DNA of 64,000 nucleotides from Planctomycetota bacterium (GTDB lineage: Bacteria > Planctomycetota > JAJSAM01 > JAJVHW01): contig JAJFFG010000086.1 in NCBI GenBank assembly GCA_021776825.1, forward strand, positions 1 to 64,000, read 5' to 3'. The notes under the pieces are model-generated. The model saw only the letters and a program-made list of their open reading frames with translations, had not been told where the DNA came from and did no database searches. The translations under genes were made by a program, and so were the position numbers. Numbering within the stretch: the first letter of the stretch is position 1; each line of letters starts with the position of its first letter. Below, in pieces: positions 35,071 to 44,723 of the stretch.

Positions 35071-37386
35071 GTGCGATCCCGACTTCTCGCCACCCGGCTC
35101 CCAGCCGTCGTCGCAGCCGTCGTCGCAGCCGGGCTCGCTAGTCCCGCGCTCGCCGCCGACGAACCGCCGAAGCACCGCGTCCTGGTGGAGCTCTTCACCT
35201 CGCAGGGTTGACACAGTTGCCCCAAGGCCGACGAGTTCGTCGGCCAGCTCGCGACGCCCGAGTTCCTCGAGAAGGCCGTGGTGCTGTGCTGGCATGTGGA
35301 CTACTGGGACCGCCTCGGCTGGCCGGACCCGTACGCCTCCGCGGAGGCGACCCGGCGCCAGCGGCGCTACAAGGAGGTCCAGGGCTTCAAGACCTTCGGC
35401 ACACCGCAGTTCTTCATCGCGAACGAGCCGCTGCCTTGGGAGAAGGACGCGTACGCGCGGATCGACGGGCTCGTCGACGAGGCCGCGAAGGCGCCGTCGC
35501 CGGTGCGGATCACTGCCGAGGCGACGCTGGAGCGCGGCGTCATCACGGTCGGAATCCGTCTCGCGCTGACCGACCGGGAGCAGCCGCCGGCGGAGACAGT
35601 GCGCATCGTCCCGATCCTCGTCCGCAAGGCCGCAGAGACCGCGGTCGATCGCGGAGAGAACGAGCACCGGACGCTGACCGAGTACTTCACCGTCATCGAG
35701 GCGAAGTCACCGATGCGGACGACGCGGGCGTTCGCGAAGGGCACGCGCACGACGTTCACCGCACCAGAGGGCGTGGCCGCCGACGGACTGTCGGTCGCGC
35801 TCCTGATCGAGGACACGGCGACGCAGACGACGCTGGAGTGCATCAGCATCGCCGTCGAGGACGTCGCCCCGGTGCCCGCCGCTGACGGAACCGAGGAAAC
35901 AGGCGGCACTGCCGGGGCATCGCGCATCCCGCAGGCGCACGTCGACGAGGCCGTCGCCGCCGCGGGCGCCAACGCACCGGAGCTGCAACGCGTCCTGGAG
36001 CACTTCGCGGGCGACGAGCAGAGGAGCGAGGCAGCGCGCTTCCTGATCGCGAACATGCCGGACAAGGGCTACATCACGACCGTCCTCCGCGACAGCGACG
36101 GCAACGAGGTCCCGTGGGACTCGCTCGCGTACCCCACGTACAAGGACTCGCTCGCCGCGATCGAGGCGCTCGAGAAGAAGCACGGCACGCTCGACTTCGA
36201 CCGTGGCTCGAAGGCCGACGACGTTGAGACGATCACGGCGCAGTTCCTCGTCCGTCACATCGACCAGGCGTTTGCCATCTGGCTGGGAACCCCCGGCTCC
36301 CAGCGAGTCGGCTTCGAGGCGTTCCTGAACTTCGTTCTGCCCTATCGCGGCAGCCAGGAGCCGCTCGATGATTGGCTCTCGCCGCTGCGCGAGCGCTTCG
36401 CCGCTGCACGCGACGAGGTCGGTGCCGAGGGCACGCTGGAGGATCTCTACAAGCTCGTCAGCAAGGACGCCGGGAAGCGCGTGCGGTTCAACGAGCGCTG
36501 GTATCTGCACCCGACGGATCAGAGCTTCTCCGAGATGCTCGACACGGGTCAGGGCCGCTGCGAGGACATCACCAACATGACCACGTTCGCCGCGCGCGCA
36601 GTGGGTCTCGCGACGGCCGCCGACTACACGCCGTACGGGGCGCACCGCGACAACAACCACGCGTGGAACGTGCTGCTCGACACGGATGGCCGGGGCTTCG
36701 CCAAGTCGAACGCGCACGCGGCGAAGGTGTATCGGAAGACGTTCGCGATCCAACGCGACAGCCTGCCGTTCGTGCTCGCGGAGGGCCGCGAGCCGCCGAA
36801 CCGGTTCATGGGCAGCAAGAACGCGGTGGATGTGACGGATCAGTACCGCGAGACGACAGACGTCGGACTCGTCCTCGATGCGGAGCGCCACAGCGGTGAG
36901 CAGATCGCCTACCTCTGCGTCTTCAACGGGGGTGACTGGAAGGCGATCCAGTGGAGTCGCAACGCCTACGGCGCGGTCTCGTTCGCGAGGATGGGCCGCA
37001 ACATCCTCTATCTACCGGCGGTCGTGAAGGGCAAGACCCAGACGGCGGCGGGAGCGCCGACGATCGTGACGAAGGCCGGTGAGGTCATTCGGCTCCCGGG
37101 AACGTCCGCCGCGGCTGAGGTCCTCGTCACGTCGGTTCGCCCGCGCCAGAAGAGCGTCGACACCGGCGAAGAGACACCGGTCTCCCACCTCAAGGCGGGG
37201 ACGGTCTACGTCGTGCAACGTTGGGCGCCGGATGGCTGGGGCGAGGTCGCGACGTTCACGGCCGGGACCGAGCCGGAGCGCGTGACCGGCCTCGCGGCGG
37301 ACGGGCTGTATTGGATCGTCGCGAAGGAGTCGCGGCGGCTCGAGCGTCCGTTCACCATCGAGAAGGGGCGGCAGCGCTTCTGGTAG
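35071..37386 (+). CDS. Predicted selenoprotein: DUF1223-like domain fused to transglutaminase-like domain
   Basis: A 771-residue exported protein read through an in-frame TGA at codon 47 (35209-35211). After a signal peptide (about 7-29) comes VLVELFTSQG-Sec-HSCPKAD, where DUF1223 proteins have Cys, so a UxxC site replaces CxxC. The thioredoxin-like part continues (WHVDYWDRLGWPDPYA, cis-Pro in FGTPQFFIANE near 112). From about 480 a transglutaminase-like domain shows Cys497 (GRCEDITNM), His530 (DNNHAWNV) and a following Asp as a likely triad. A C-terminal beta-rich part follows. A perfect 8-base hairpin begins 14 bases after the TGA. GTG 35071 is the start, with AGGAG 7 bases upstream. The pair of domains suggests redox-linked protein modification, which is inference. 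Confidence 0.88.
35209..35245 (+). promoter_or_regulatory. Bacterial SECIS-like element, selenoprotein 3
   Basis: TGA, 14-base spacer, GGCCGACG (35226-35233), loop AGTT, CGTCGGCC (35238-35245). The stem is perfect and the loop has GU. Confidence 0.8.
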
Positions 37387-37433
37387 GCGGTGGGCAGCGA
37401 CGGCGACGCCTCAGTCCGACCCTGTCGCCGTAC

Positions 37434-37452
37434 GGGCGGATCTCCTGATCCG
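37434..37452. repeat. Hairpin repeat family A, partial arm
   Basis: GGGCGGATCTCCTGATCCG, preceded by CCGTAC; the right arm diverges after CCG (TCGCC instead of CCCC). It lies in the 178-base gap between convergent genes, which holds nothing else I can name. Confidence 0.65.
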
Positions 37453-37564
37453 TCGCCGCCCTCTGGGGTCGCTCGGTCCTGCCGGATCCGATGGCGCTGA
37501 GCGAACGATGCCCGCGACGCGGTCGGCAACCAGTCGACACCGTCGCCGCCGTTCGCGCAGCCAA

Positions 37565-38548
37565 TCAGCTGGACTTGACGCGCTTCCGCGCTCGGCGCGC
37601 GAGCACCGTCAACGCGTGCTCGCAGTCCGGGTACTCCTCGTTCGCGAGGCCGGCCACGACCTCGGCGACCGGCGGTGAGACCGGCGAACGGAGCAGACGC
37701 ACCATGTCGAGATGCCGCGAGGCCTTCGGGGCCTCGCCGGTGCAGACCTCGTAGAGGGTTCGCCCGGCCATCGCCGCCTGGGTGGCGGACGATGGATGCA
37801 GCGCGTTGCCGCGCTCGGCCTCCCAGAACAGCCGCGGCGGGAGGTACGAGGGCACGTGCGGGAAACGCGCCTCGTCATCGGCCTTCTTCACGCAGCCACC
37901 GGCATCGAGCAGCCGGATGCGACGGTCCGGACGGCCGACGACGCGGAGGTTGCCGGGTCGCAGGTCCGCGTAGATGTAGCCCCGCTTCTCGAGGTCGGAG
38001 AGCGACTGGAGCACCCCCACCGCGAGTCGATCGAACGTGCGGCGCATCTTCTTGCGATCCCCGCCGCTGCGATGGACGCGGCAGAGCCAGGCGTCGAGGT
38101 CCTGGCCGCCCAAGCGCTCCATGATCAGCACGGGCTCCGGCTTGCCGAACTCGCCGCCGCGCTCGGCCTCGAGCAGCGGGTTATCGATCTGCTGCAGCCC
38201 TTCGAGGTGCGGAAGGAACGGGCTGCCGGCCACCATGAGCAGGCGTGCCTCGGTCTCGACCACCGCCCGGCAGCGACGCAGTAGCTTGGACGTCAGCTGC
38301 ACCGGCTTGTGCCACGGCGCCAACGCGATCTTGGCGACGAGTCGCGCCGAGGGGTCGGCATCGTCCGTGACGACGAAGATCGCTCCCTCGCCGCCGACGG
38401 CCAGCAGCGATCCCAGGTGGAAGCGTTCGCGCATCGCGCGGCCGCGGAGCTGCAGCAGGCACGCGAACAGGCCCTTCTCGCCCCGGGCCTCCATGCGGCG
38501 TCCGAGGCGGCGTTCGCGCCGCGAGAGATCGTGGGAGGAGGGGCTCAT
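37565..38548 (-). CDS. Atypical Ser/Thr kinase-like protein
   Basis: A 327-residue cytoplasmic protein with a remote kinase fold. A glycine-rich start (GSLLAVGGEGAIFVVTD) and a Lys in LVAKIAL fit the N-lobe. The catalytic loop reads YADLRPGNLRVV in place of HRDxxxxN, and the metal site reads LLDAGG instead of DFG. Asp and Asn are kept, so activity is possible. It resembles RIO/lipopolysaccharide-type kinases more than the planctomycete Pkn family. The ATG at 38548 (MSPSSHDLSRRERR) is preceded by a weak purine run. It lies 37 bases downstream of the VWA gene and may be cotranscribed with it. Confidence 0.7.
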   Translation of the reverse strand: MSPSSHDLSRRERRLGRRMEARGEKGLFACLLQLRGRAMRERFHLGSLLAVGGEGAIFVVTDDADPSARLVAKIALAPWHKPVQLTSKLLRRCRAVVETEARLLMVAGSPFLPHLEGLQQIDNPLLEAERGGEFGKPEPVLIMERLGGQDLDAWLCRVHRSGGDRKKMRRTFDRLAVGVLQSLSDLEKRGYIYADLRPGNLRVVGRPDRRIRLLDAGGCVKKADDEARFPHVPSYLPPRLFWEAERGNALHPSSATQAAMAGRTLYEVCTGEAPKASRHLDMVRLLRSPVSPPVAEVVAGLANEEYPDCEHALTVLARRARKRVKSS

Positions 38549-38585
38549 CGCCTGAACTGTAACCGTGGTCGCACGCGCTGCCGCG

Positions 38586-40397
38586 TCAACCCCGGAGGTA
38601 CGCCAGATCCTCGTCTCCGCCCGACGCGGTGCAGGTGTGAGCACGCAGTGTGGCGAGGTCTCCCGGCGCGAGTGTGTCAAGCGAGCCGGTCGACTCGAGG
38701 AGCTCGATGGCCTTCTCGATGATCTGGACGAGCCCGACGTCGCGACGCTCTGCCACGTAGAGGTCGCGGCGCAGCCGCAGGGCGCGCAGAGCGACTTGCG
38801 GGTCGTCGTCGGTCAGGGCACTCAGGATGTCGCGCGCCGTGCGCACGGAGGTGTCGACGTCCCCCGGCTCGGAGCCGACCGCCGTGCGCGGCAGGGTCAG
38901 TTCGAGTCGCGTCTCGATCGGCCCGCCGAAGCCGGGGATGCGGACCACGACGTCGCCCAGTTTCGTGACGGCCTCATCTCGCTCCGGCGGCCGCACCTCG
39001 AAGAGCAGCGAGTACGTGCGCCCCGCCTCGACCGTGCCGAGGTCCGCACGGAAGCGCTTGCCGCCCTCGAAGCAACCCTCGGGGAAGCGCACCCGGGCCG
39101 GGCGATACCGGAACGCGTCGCCACCGACGACGCCAAGATCGAGATCGATGGACACGAGACAGCGCGTGGCCACGACGTTCTGCGCCACCTCGGCGACTCG
39201 TTCGAACGCGGTGCCGATCGTGTCGGCGCGCACGCTCTTCACCGTGCCCCCGCGCTTCCCGGCGAACAGCTCCTGCAGGATGCTGACGTCGGCATCGGCG
39301 CCAAACGCGAGGGCGTGCAGATCGGCCGCCACCTTGCCGAGACGATCGGCCATGTGGCGCGCGCGCTCGACGTCCTGCGGACGGCCATCGGTGAGCAGGT
39401 AGACGCGCACGGGCAGCGCCTTCGAGCGCTGCGTCTGGTCGTAGGCGATCCGCCCCGCGCGACCGAGCGCACCGGCGATGTCCGTGTAGCGTCCGAAGCA
39501 GAGCGGGTGCTTCTCGATCTTGGAGAAGAGTGCGTCAACGGTCACGGCGCGGGCCGGCACGTCCTGCACGATCACGTCGGCGCCCTTGGCGAAGATCACG
39601 ACCGAGAGCAGGACGTCGGCGGCGTCAGGCACCTGGAGGTCGGCCAGCATCGAACCGACGGCCTTGCGCAGCACCGGGTACTTCTCGGGGTCGTCCATGC
39701 TCTTCGAGAGATCGAGCGCGAGGACGACGTGCGCCACGGGGCCGGCGCCCTTCTCGACGAGCGGCTCGCCGATGGCATCGAGCTGCACGAGCAGCCCCAT
39801 GAGCGGAGGGTCGTCCGCGGGGACCGACGTGAACTCGTAGCGCGCGCTGAGGGCGATCTCGGCGTGCGGCGTGGGTTCGTCGGGGATCGGGAGGCCGATC
39901 GGCGCGGCTTCTGGCTCCTCGACCGGCGGAGGGGCGAGGTCTGCCGACCGACGGGGTGCGCGACCACGACGACCGGGCGTTCGGCGGCGCGGACGCTCCG
40001 GGCGCGTCGGTTCCGCCGGCTCGAACTCGAGCGGCGCTTGCGGCTCCACGACGGGTACCGGCGAGACCACTGGGACCGGGGCGACGATCGGCACGGGCGA
40101 CACGATGGGCACCGGCGCGACCACCGGAACGGGCTGCACGACGGGAACCGGATGAACGACCGGCGGCGCCGACAGATCGATCACATCGGTCGTCGGTGCG
40201 GGCTCGAGCACGGGGAGTTCACCTGCAGACGAGACCGCGCCGGGATCCGCGAAGGGGTCGACGATCTCGACCTGGTCGGCCTCGACTGGCGCGGAGATCG
40301 ACGCGGTCTGGTCGTCGACCGAGAGCGTAGGGATCTCGCCGGAGACGTCCTCAGGACGCCCTTTGCCGTCGTCGTTGCCCGTCGGGTTCGCCGCCAC
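38586..40397 (-). CDS. VWA-domain protein with PVPVV repeat linker
   Basis: A 603-residue cytoplasmic protein. The first 180 residues are acidic and Pro-rich, including about six VVxPVP repeats (81-118, 18-base DNA period), and a basic patch (RPRRRTPGRRGRAPRR). From about 230 a von Willebrand A domain has an intact MIDAS site: DLSKS, Thr in RYTDIAG and Asp in LLTDGRPQD. A beta-rich part and a helical end (IEKAIELLESTGSL) follow. GTG 40397 is the start with GAGGAGA upstream. VWA proteins next to a kinase often scaffold signalling complexes; this is inference. Confidence 0.85.
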   Translation of the reverse strand: MAANPTGNDDGKGRPEDVSGEIPTLSVDDQTASISAPVEADQVEIVDPFADPGAVSSAGELPVLEPAPTTDVIDLSAPPVVHPVPVVQPVPVVAPVPIVSPVPIVAPVPVVSPVPVVEPQAPLEFEPAEPTRPERPRRRTPGRRGRAPRRSADLAPPPVEEPEAAPIGLPIPDEPTPHAEIALSARYEFTSVPADDPPLMGLLVQLDAIGEPLVEKGAGPVAHVVLALDLSKSMDDPEKYPVLRKAVGSMLADLQVPDAADVLLSVVIFAKGADVIVQDVPARAVTVDALFSKIEKHPLCFGRYTDIAGALGRAGRIAYDQTQRSKALPVRVYLLTDGRPQDVERARHMADRLGKVAADLHALAFGADADVSILQELFAGKRGGTVKSVRADTIGTAFERVAEVAQNVVATRCLVSIDLDLGVVGGDAFRYRPARVRFPEGCFEGGKRFRADLGTVEAGRTYSLLFEVRPPERDEAVTKLGDVVVRIPGFGGPIETRLELTLPRTAVGSEPGDVDTSVRTARDILSALTDDDPQVALRALRLRRDLYVAERRDVGLVQIIEKAIELLESTGSLDTLAPGDLATLRAHTCTASGGDEDLAYLRG

Positions 40398-40512
40398 GCG
40401 ATCTCCTCTCGACGGGCACCGTACGACGTTGCGCCCCCACGGCTCAAGGCGCGGGAATCGAAAGGCCCCCGCGGCGCGTGGCTGCAGAGGCCATGAGTTC
40501 GGTGGTTTGCTC

Positions 40513-40532
40513 GCCGGGATCGCTCACGAGGG
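40513..40532. repeat. Repeat family B
   Basis: GCCGGGATCGCTCACGAGGG, between two minus-strand genes. Confidence 0.5.
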
Positions 40533-40618
40533 TCGCGCGCCGCGTGGCGAGGAACCCGGTGAACGACAACGCTGGCGCGCAGGCGGCGACTCGTGCACGC
40601 CCGTTGAAGGCGCGCCGA

Positions 40619-41545
40619 TCAGAAGAGGCCGTCGGTCGAGAGGTAGCGCTGACCGGTGTCGGCCAGCACACAGACGACGGCGCCATCGGCGAGGTTCTCC
40701 CGGCCGGCGATCTCGCGCGCCGCGTAGGCCGTCGCGCCGGACGAGATCCCGACCAGGATGCCCTCGGTGCGCGCCAGCTCGCGGACGGTTGCCCACGCGA
40801 GGTCGGCCGGGACGTCGACCAGTTCGTCGATCAGATCGGCGTCGTAGAGCTGCGGCGTGAAGCCCGGCACCACACCGGGGATGCGGTGCTTCCGAAACTC
40901 GCCCGTGCGGTAGTAGGGCGCCTCAGCAGGCTCGACGCCCGCGACGAGGAGCCCGGGGAGTCGCTCCTTCAGCGCGGTCGCCACGCCGGTCAGCGTCCCG
41001 CACGTGCCGAGCCCCGCGACGAACGCCGCCAACGCGCCGTCGGTCTGGTCCCAGAGCTCGACGGCGGTGGTCTCGATGTGCGCGCGCCGGTTGTCGGGGT
41101 TGTCGTGCTGACGCGCGTACCAGGCGTTCGGCAGCTCCTCCAGCAGTTCGAGCACGCGGGCCTTCGCGCCCTTCGTGTGCAGATCCGCCGGCGTCAGTTC
41201 CAGGCGCGCTCCGAGCGCGGTCAGCACCAGCTTGCGCTCGTCGCTCATGGATTCGCTCATGCAGAGGACGAGGTCATAGCCCATCACGGCCGAGGCCATC
41301 GCAAGGCCGATGCCGGTGTTCCCGGACGTCGCCTCCAGGATCGTCGTCTCACCGGGCGTGATCTCGCCGCGCGCCTCGGCCCCACGGATCATCCAGAGCG
41401 CTGGCCGGTCCTTCACGCTGTACGGGTTCAGGAGTTCGAGTTTGCCGAGCACGCGCGCGCGGCCGTCGACCTGGGGCGCAAAGCGATCGAGCGCGACGAG
41501 CGGGGTCCCGCCCACGCAGTCGAGGATGCTGTCACGCACGTCCAT
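40619..41545 (-). CDS. cysK: Cysteine synthase (O-acetylserine sulfhydrylase)
   Basis: A 308-residue PLP enzyme of the CysK/CysM group making cysteine from O-acetylserine and sulfide. Motifs: PLP Lys in NPYSVKDRPA (about 44), substrate loop TSGNTGIGLA, phosphate-binding GLGTCGTLTG, and SSGAT near the C-terminus. Length is normal. The ATG at 41545 (MDVRDSILDCVGGTPLV) fits the family start. It is not placed with other sulfur genes. The name cysK is a family-level choice; CysM or cystathionine beta-synthase-like function is possible. Confidence 0.88.
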   Translation of the reverse strand: MDVRDSILDCVGGTPLVALDRFAPQVDGRARVLGKLELLNPYSVKDRPALWMIRGAEARGEITPGETTILEATSGNTGIGLAMASAVMGYDLVLCMSESMSDERKLVLTALGARLELTPADLHTKGAKARVLELLEELPNAWYARQHDNPDNRRAHIETTAVELWDQTDGALAAFVAGLGTCGTLTGVATALKERLPGLLVAGVEPAEAPYYRTGEFRKHRIPGVVPGFTPQLYDADLIDELVDVPADLAWATVRELARTEGILVGISSGATAYAAREIAGRENLADGAVVCVLADTGQRYLSTDGLF

Positions 41546-41555
41546 CGGTCCCCCC

Positions 41556-41603
41556 ACTCCGGCGCCGTAGATCAGCACCCACTCCGGCGCCGTAGATCAG
41601 CAA
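41556..41603. repeat. 25-base direct duplication upstream of the cysteine synthase
   Basis: ACTCCGGCGCCGTAGATCAG plus five bases occurs twice in tandem (41556-41580, 41581-41603), just before the start codon on the minus strand. It may duplicate a regulatory site or be neutral. Confidence 0.8.
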
Positions 41604-41624
41604 CAGGGCGACGCCGCGGAGAGG

Positions 41625-42866
41625 CTACCGAACGTGCGAGGTCGTCTCACGACTGCGTGTGGGTTCGCCGCTCCAGCGATCACCCGCGAAGAAGCGCGCC
41701 AGCTCGTCGTGGCGCAGACACGCGTCGTACGCGCCGAGCTCAATCAAGCGGCGCATGTAGTCGCCCTCGAACATCAGCAGGCTGAGGGCGTCGTTCGATC
41801 GCGTCTCGCGCGTGCCCCACCCGCGCGTGAGGAAGCGCAGCGCGGCGGGGAGTTCCATCTCGAACTCGTTCGCCACGGCACCGAGGTCGCGCACCGGGCG
41901 CTGCACCACGAGATCGATGGGACGCAGACCCTCTCGCTCACCGGCCGGGAGATTCGCGATGAGTCGGTTGCGACGTTCGAGCCGCAGAGCATCCTGGTCC
42001 ACCAGGTCGAGGAACACGGCGTTGAGCAGTACACCGGCGACCTGTGCGGGCGGCGGGTACGTATCGCTCGCCGCGCTACGCGCCTCGTCCGCCGAGAGCG
42101 CGCGACACGTGGTGACGGCCAGGATGCGATCGGCGCCGAGATCGATCGCCGGCGACAGCGGCGCCGCGAGCCGCACGCCGCCGTCCCCGTACCAGGCGTC
42201 GTCGATCCGCACCGCCGGAAAGAGCAGTGGCAGCGCACTGGATGCGGTGATGTGATCGACGTTGAGCCCGGCTGAGACGGTCACGCTGTTCGGCCGATCG
42301 CGGCGCACGGCACGGAGCCCCTCGACGAACGTGACGGAGCGCCCCGTCGAGTAGCTCGACGTCGTCACCGCTGCTGCGCGCAGGCGTCCCTTGCGGATGT
42401 TCTCGGCGATCCCGGGGATGCGTCCGGTGTGATCCGCGTGCAGCACGCGTTGCAGCAGTCCGCGCAGCGGCGTCGCGTCGAGGAGACCGCGTGTGGTCGG
42501 AACGGCGCGCGCACCACCCGTGACGAGGCGTAGACCCCAGCGCAGGATCTGGCCGACGAGCGAGCCGGCATCTGCGGAGTACACGTCGTGCGACGCGAGA
42601 CCCGACCAGAGCGCGACGAGGTCGTCGGTGGCGGTCGTGAACTTGCCTGGGTGTGCGGCAAGGAACGCGGCGTTGATCGCTCCGGCGGACACGCCGGTCA
42701 CGATGTCGAAGTGCGCATCCGGGAACGCGTGCGCCGTGTACTGCAGGAACCCCGCCTGATACGCGGCGCGTGCACCGCCGCCAGTCAGGACGAGAGCCGT
42801 CCCTCCGGCATGCGCCCCCCGGCGCGTGTGGCCCTCCCTTCCCCTGGGAAGACGATGTCGTTGCAT
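41625..42866 (-). CDS. Patatin-like phospholipase
   Basis: A 413-residue lipid acyl hydrolase. The oxyanion loop LTGGGARAAYQAG, the nucleophile Ser in VTGVSAGAINAAF, and the catalytic Asp in WYGDGGVR are present. No signal peptide, so it is cytoplasmic or membrane-associated. The N-terminus is basic and poorly defined; I use ATG 42866, but the in-frame GTG at 42881 is possible. It has no obvious operon partner. Confidence 0.88.
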   Translation of the reverse strand: MQRHRLPRGREGHTRRGAHAGGTALVLTGGGARAAYQAGFLQYTAHAFPDAHFDIVTGVSAGAINAAFLAAHPGKFTTATDDLVALWSGLASHDVYSADAGSLVGQILRWGLRLVTGGARAVPTTRGLLDATPLRGLLQRVLHADHTGRIPGIAENIRKGRLRAAAVTTSSYSTGRSVTFVEGLRAVRRDRPNSVTVSAGLNVDHITASSALPLLFPAVRIDDAWYGDGGVRLAAPLSPAIDLGADRILAVTTCRALSADEARSAASDTYPPPAQVAGVLLNAVFLDLVDQDALRLERRNRLIANLPAGEREGLRPIDLVVQRPVRDLGAVANEFEMELPAALRFLTRGWGTRETRSNDALSLLMFEGDYMRRLIELGAYDACLRHDELARFFAGDRWSGEPTRSRETTSHVR

Positions 42867-43179
42867 ATCTGATCGGACCACCCCGCCGCACGTTGCGGGT
42901 TCTCGGTCCGTGACCTCCTTAGCGCGTGCGTCTCTGTTGTTCTCTCCGTTGAACCCACGAAGGCGGCGGTTTGTTCGCGAACGTTCGCGAAGCCGCCCTA
43001 TCGAGCGTACCGCACGATGGCGTGCTCTGCCGGGCGAGGGGGCGGTTCCGAGAACCGGGACGAGTGGGCGCCATCGGGACAGTCGGGGACGGATCAGGAG
43101 ATCCGCCCGTACGGGTGGATCTCCTGATCCACCCCGCCCTCGCGATCGACGCTGCTCTCGCAGGCGATCCGTCGTACCC
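42867..43179. other. Non-coding gap with a double family A element
   Basis: About 310 bases between two minus-strand genes. Apart from the double repeat at 43091-43135 I see no gene or clear promoter. Confidence 0.6.
43091..43135. repeat. Hairpin repeat family A, two inverted half copies
   Basis: GGATCAGGAGATCCGCCCGT is followed by ACGG and then GTGGATCTCCTGATCCACCC. The left part is an inverted copy, the right part a variant with compensating changes in both arms. It matches the fragment at the left window edge. Confidence 0.75.
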
Positions 43180-44598
43180 CTATTCGCGGGCGATGTCGGG
43201 GAACGCGACAGGGCTCTTGTAGCCCTCGCGATCGACGGCGCGGACGCCGAAGAGCCAGTGATCCTTCGACAGCTCGATCGTGGCTTCGGTCACGTCACCG
43301 ACGTCGCGCGAATCCGTCCACGTCGGGCTCGTCGTCGCGCGCCAGACGACCTCGTAGCTCGCGACGTCGGACTCCGGCGATGGCGACCAACGCAGCGTCG
43401 TGTCGTTGGCGAGCGAGGCAACGATGATGCGCGTTTCCGGCGGAGGTGACGGCGCGCGCGCGAGGTGAGCGAGCGCGGCGGCGTTCACACGCGTGACGTC
43501 CGCGAGGTAGCCCTCGTCCACGAACTCCGCGGTGTCGCCGTAGACCCGGCCGTCCTCGGTGCGCAGGTCCTGATGCTGCCGGTCGAAGTTCTCGTGCAGC
43601 TCCGTGAAGCGCACCGCGGCGAAGCCCTGCTCGACGAAGCTCGTATGGTCGCCGCCGCGCAGGAAGCGATCGTTGCGGAACACGAGCAGGGGCTGGACCG
43701 CAGTCGCGTGCAGCGCCGCGATCTCGGCGACGTAGCGCGCGAGTTGTCGCGACCGCGAGTCGTTCTCGGCGCCGAGCTTCGCGAGGTTCGCGAGTTGCTC
43801 CGGTGAGGCGGAACGAGGGAGTCCCTCGGAGAACACGCGTACCGCGTCTCGGGCGCTCGTGCCGAGCACGCCACCTGCGCCGTCCGAGGCGCCCGTCGGA
43901 TCGCCGATCATGTCGGCCGACAGCACGCCGAGGATCTCGTGGCCGGCGTCCTTCGCGGCGCGTGCATGTGCACGTGAGCCGAGCAGCCCCTGCTCCTCCC
44001 CCGCCACCGCCATGAGCACGATGGTCGCGTCGAAGCGCTGCATCGAGAGCACCCGCGCCAGTTCGAGCAGACCGACGGTGCCGGAGCCATCGTCGTTCGC
44101 GCCCGGTGCTTCGACGTCGGGCTGCATGACGTCCGTGGCGCGCGAGTCGTAGTGCGCGATCGCGTAGTACCGACGCGCGGCGGCCTCGGGCATCGCGCCC
44201 GGGATCTCGCACATCACGTTCACGATCTCGGCGCTCTCGGGCACCCGCTTCGACACGCCGAGATCGTGGCGGTCGAAGGACACTCGCAGCGCGTCGTCGC
44301 CGGTGCGACCCGACGCCGCGTTCGCCGCCTCGAACTGCGCGTGCAGCCAGCGGCGTGCGGCGCCGATGCCCCGCGTCTCGGACTCGGTGTCGGACAGGCT
44401 GTGGCGTGTCCCGAACCCCGCCAACCGATCCGTGTCGGCTCGCAGGCGCTCCGGTGACACCGCAGCGATCAGTTCCTCCACCTCGGTCGGCCCGGACGCC
44501 GGCGGCGACGACGAGTCGGCCGGCTGGGACGGTTGCGCGCACGCCGCGGCGAGCAACGACGTCAACGTGATCCGCACCGCCCGTTCACCGTTCGACAT
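43180..44598 (-). CDS. Secreted M28 family zinc aminopeptidase with C-terminal fibronectin-like domain
   Basis: A 472-residue lipoprotein-like peptidase (AAAC lipobox near residue 20). The zinc ligands read AHYDSR, the bridging Asp in GANDDGSG, the general base Glu in AGEEQGLLGS, the Asp in SADMIGD and the last His in GGDHTSF. The final 85 residues (ASLANDTTLRWSPSPESDVASYEVVWR) fit a fibronectin type III fold. It probably removes N-terminal amino acids from peptides in the periplasm or outside the cell. Confidence 0.88.
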   Translation of the reverse strand: MSNGERAVRITLTSLLAAACAQPSQPADSSSPPASGPTEVEELIAAVSPERLRADTDRLAGFGTRHSLSDTESETRGIGAARRWLHAQFEAANAASGRTGDDALRVSFDRHDLGVSKRVPESAEIVNVMCEIPGAMPEAAARRYYAIAHYDSRATDVMQPDVEAPGANDDGSGTVGLLELARVLSMQRFDATIVLMAVAGEEQGLLGSRAHARAAKDAGHEILGVLSADMIGDPTGASDGAGGVLGTSARDAVRVFSEGLPRSASPEQLANLAKLGAENDSRSRQLARYVAEIAALHATAVQPLLVFRNDRFLRGGDHTSFVEQGFAAVRFTELHENFDRQHQDLRTEDGRVYGDTAEFVDEGYLADVTRVNAAALAHLARAPSPPPETRIIVASLANDTTLRWSPSPESDVASYEVVWRATTSPTWTDSRDVGDVTEATIELSKDHWLFGVRAVDREGYKSPVAFPDIARE

Positions 44599-44723
44599 CC
44601 CGGCCTCCCTCGCGCGAAGAAGGTACCGGACGCCGACCTCCTTTCAGCAGCCAGTTCAGCATGTTGGGCGCGGCGCCCAGATGCTCGTCCGCCGCGGTGA
44701 CGCTCGGGCACCCGGCGATCGTT

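Noticed and set aside
38565-40496. 643-codon plus-strand frame opposite the VWA gene
   Set aside because: The minus strand has the VWA motifs and a good ribosome site; the plus frame reads as an Arg/Asp/Gly-rich shadow.
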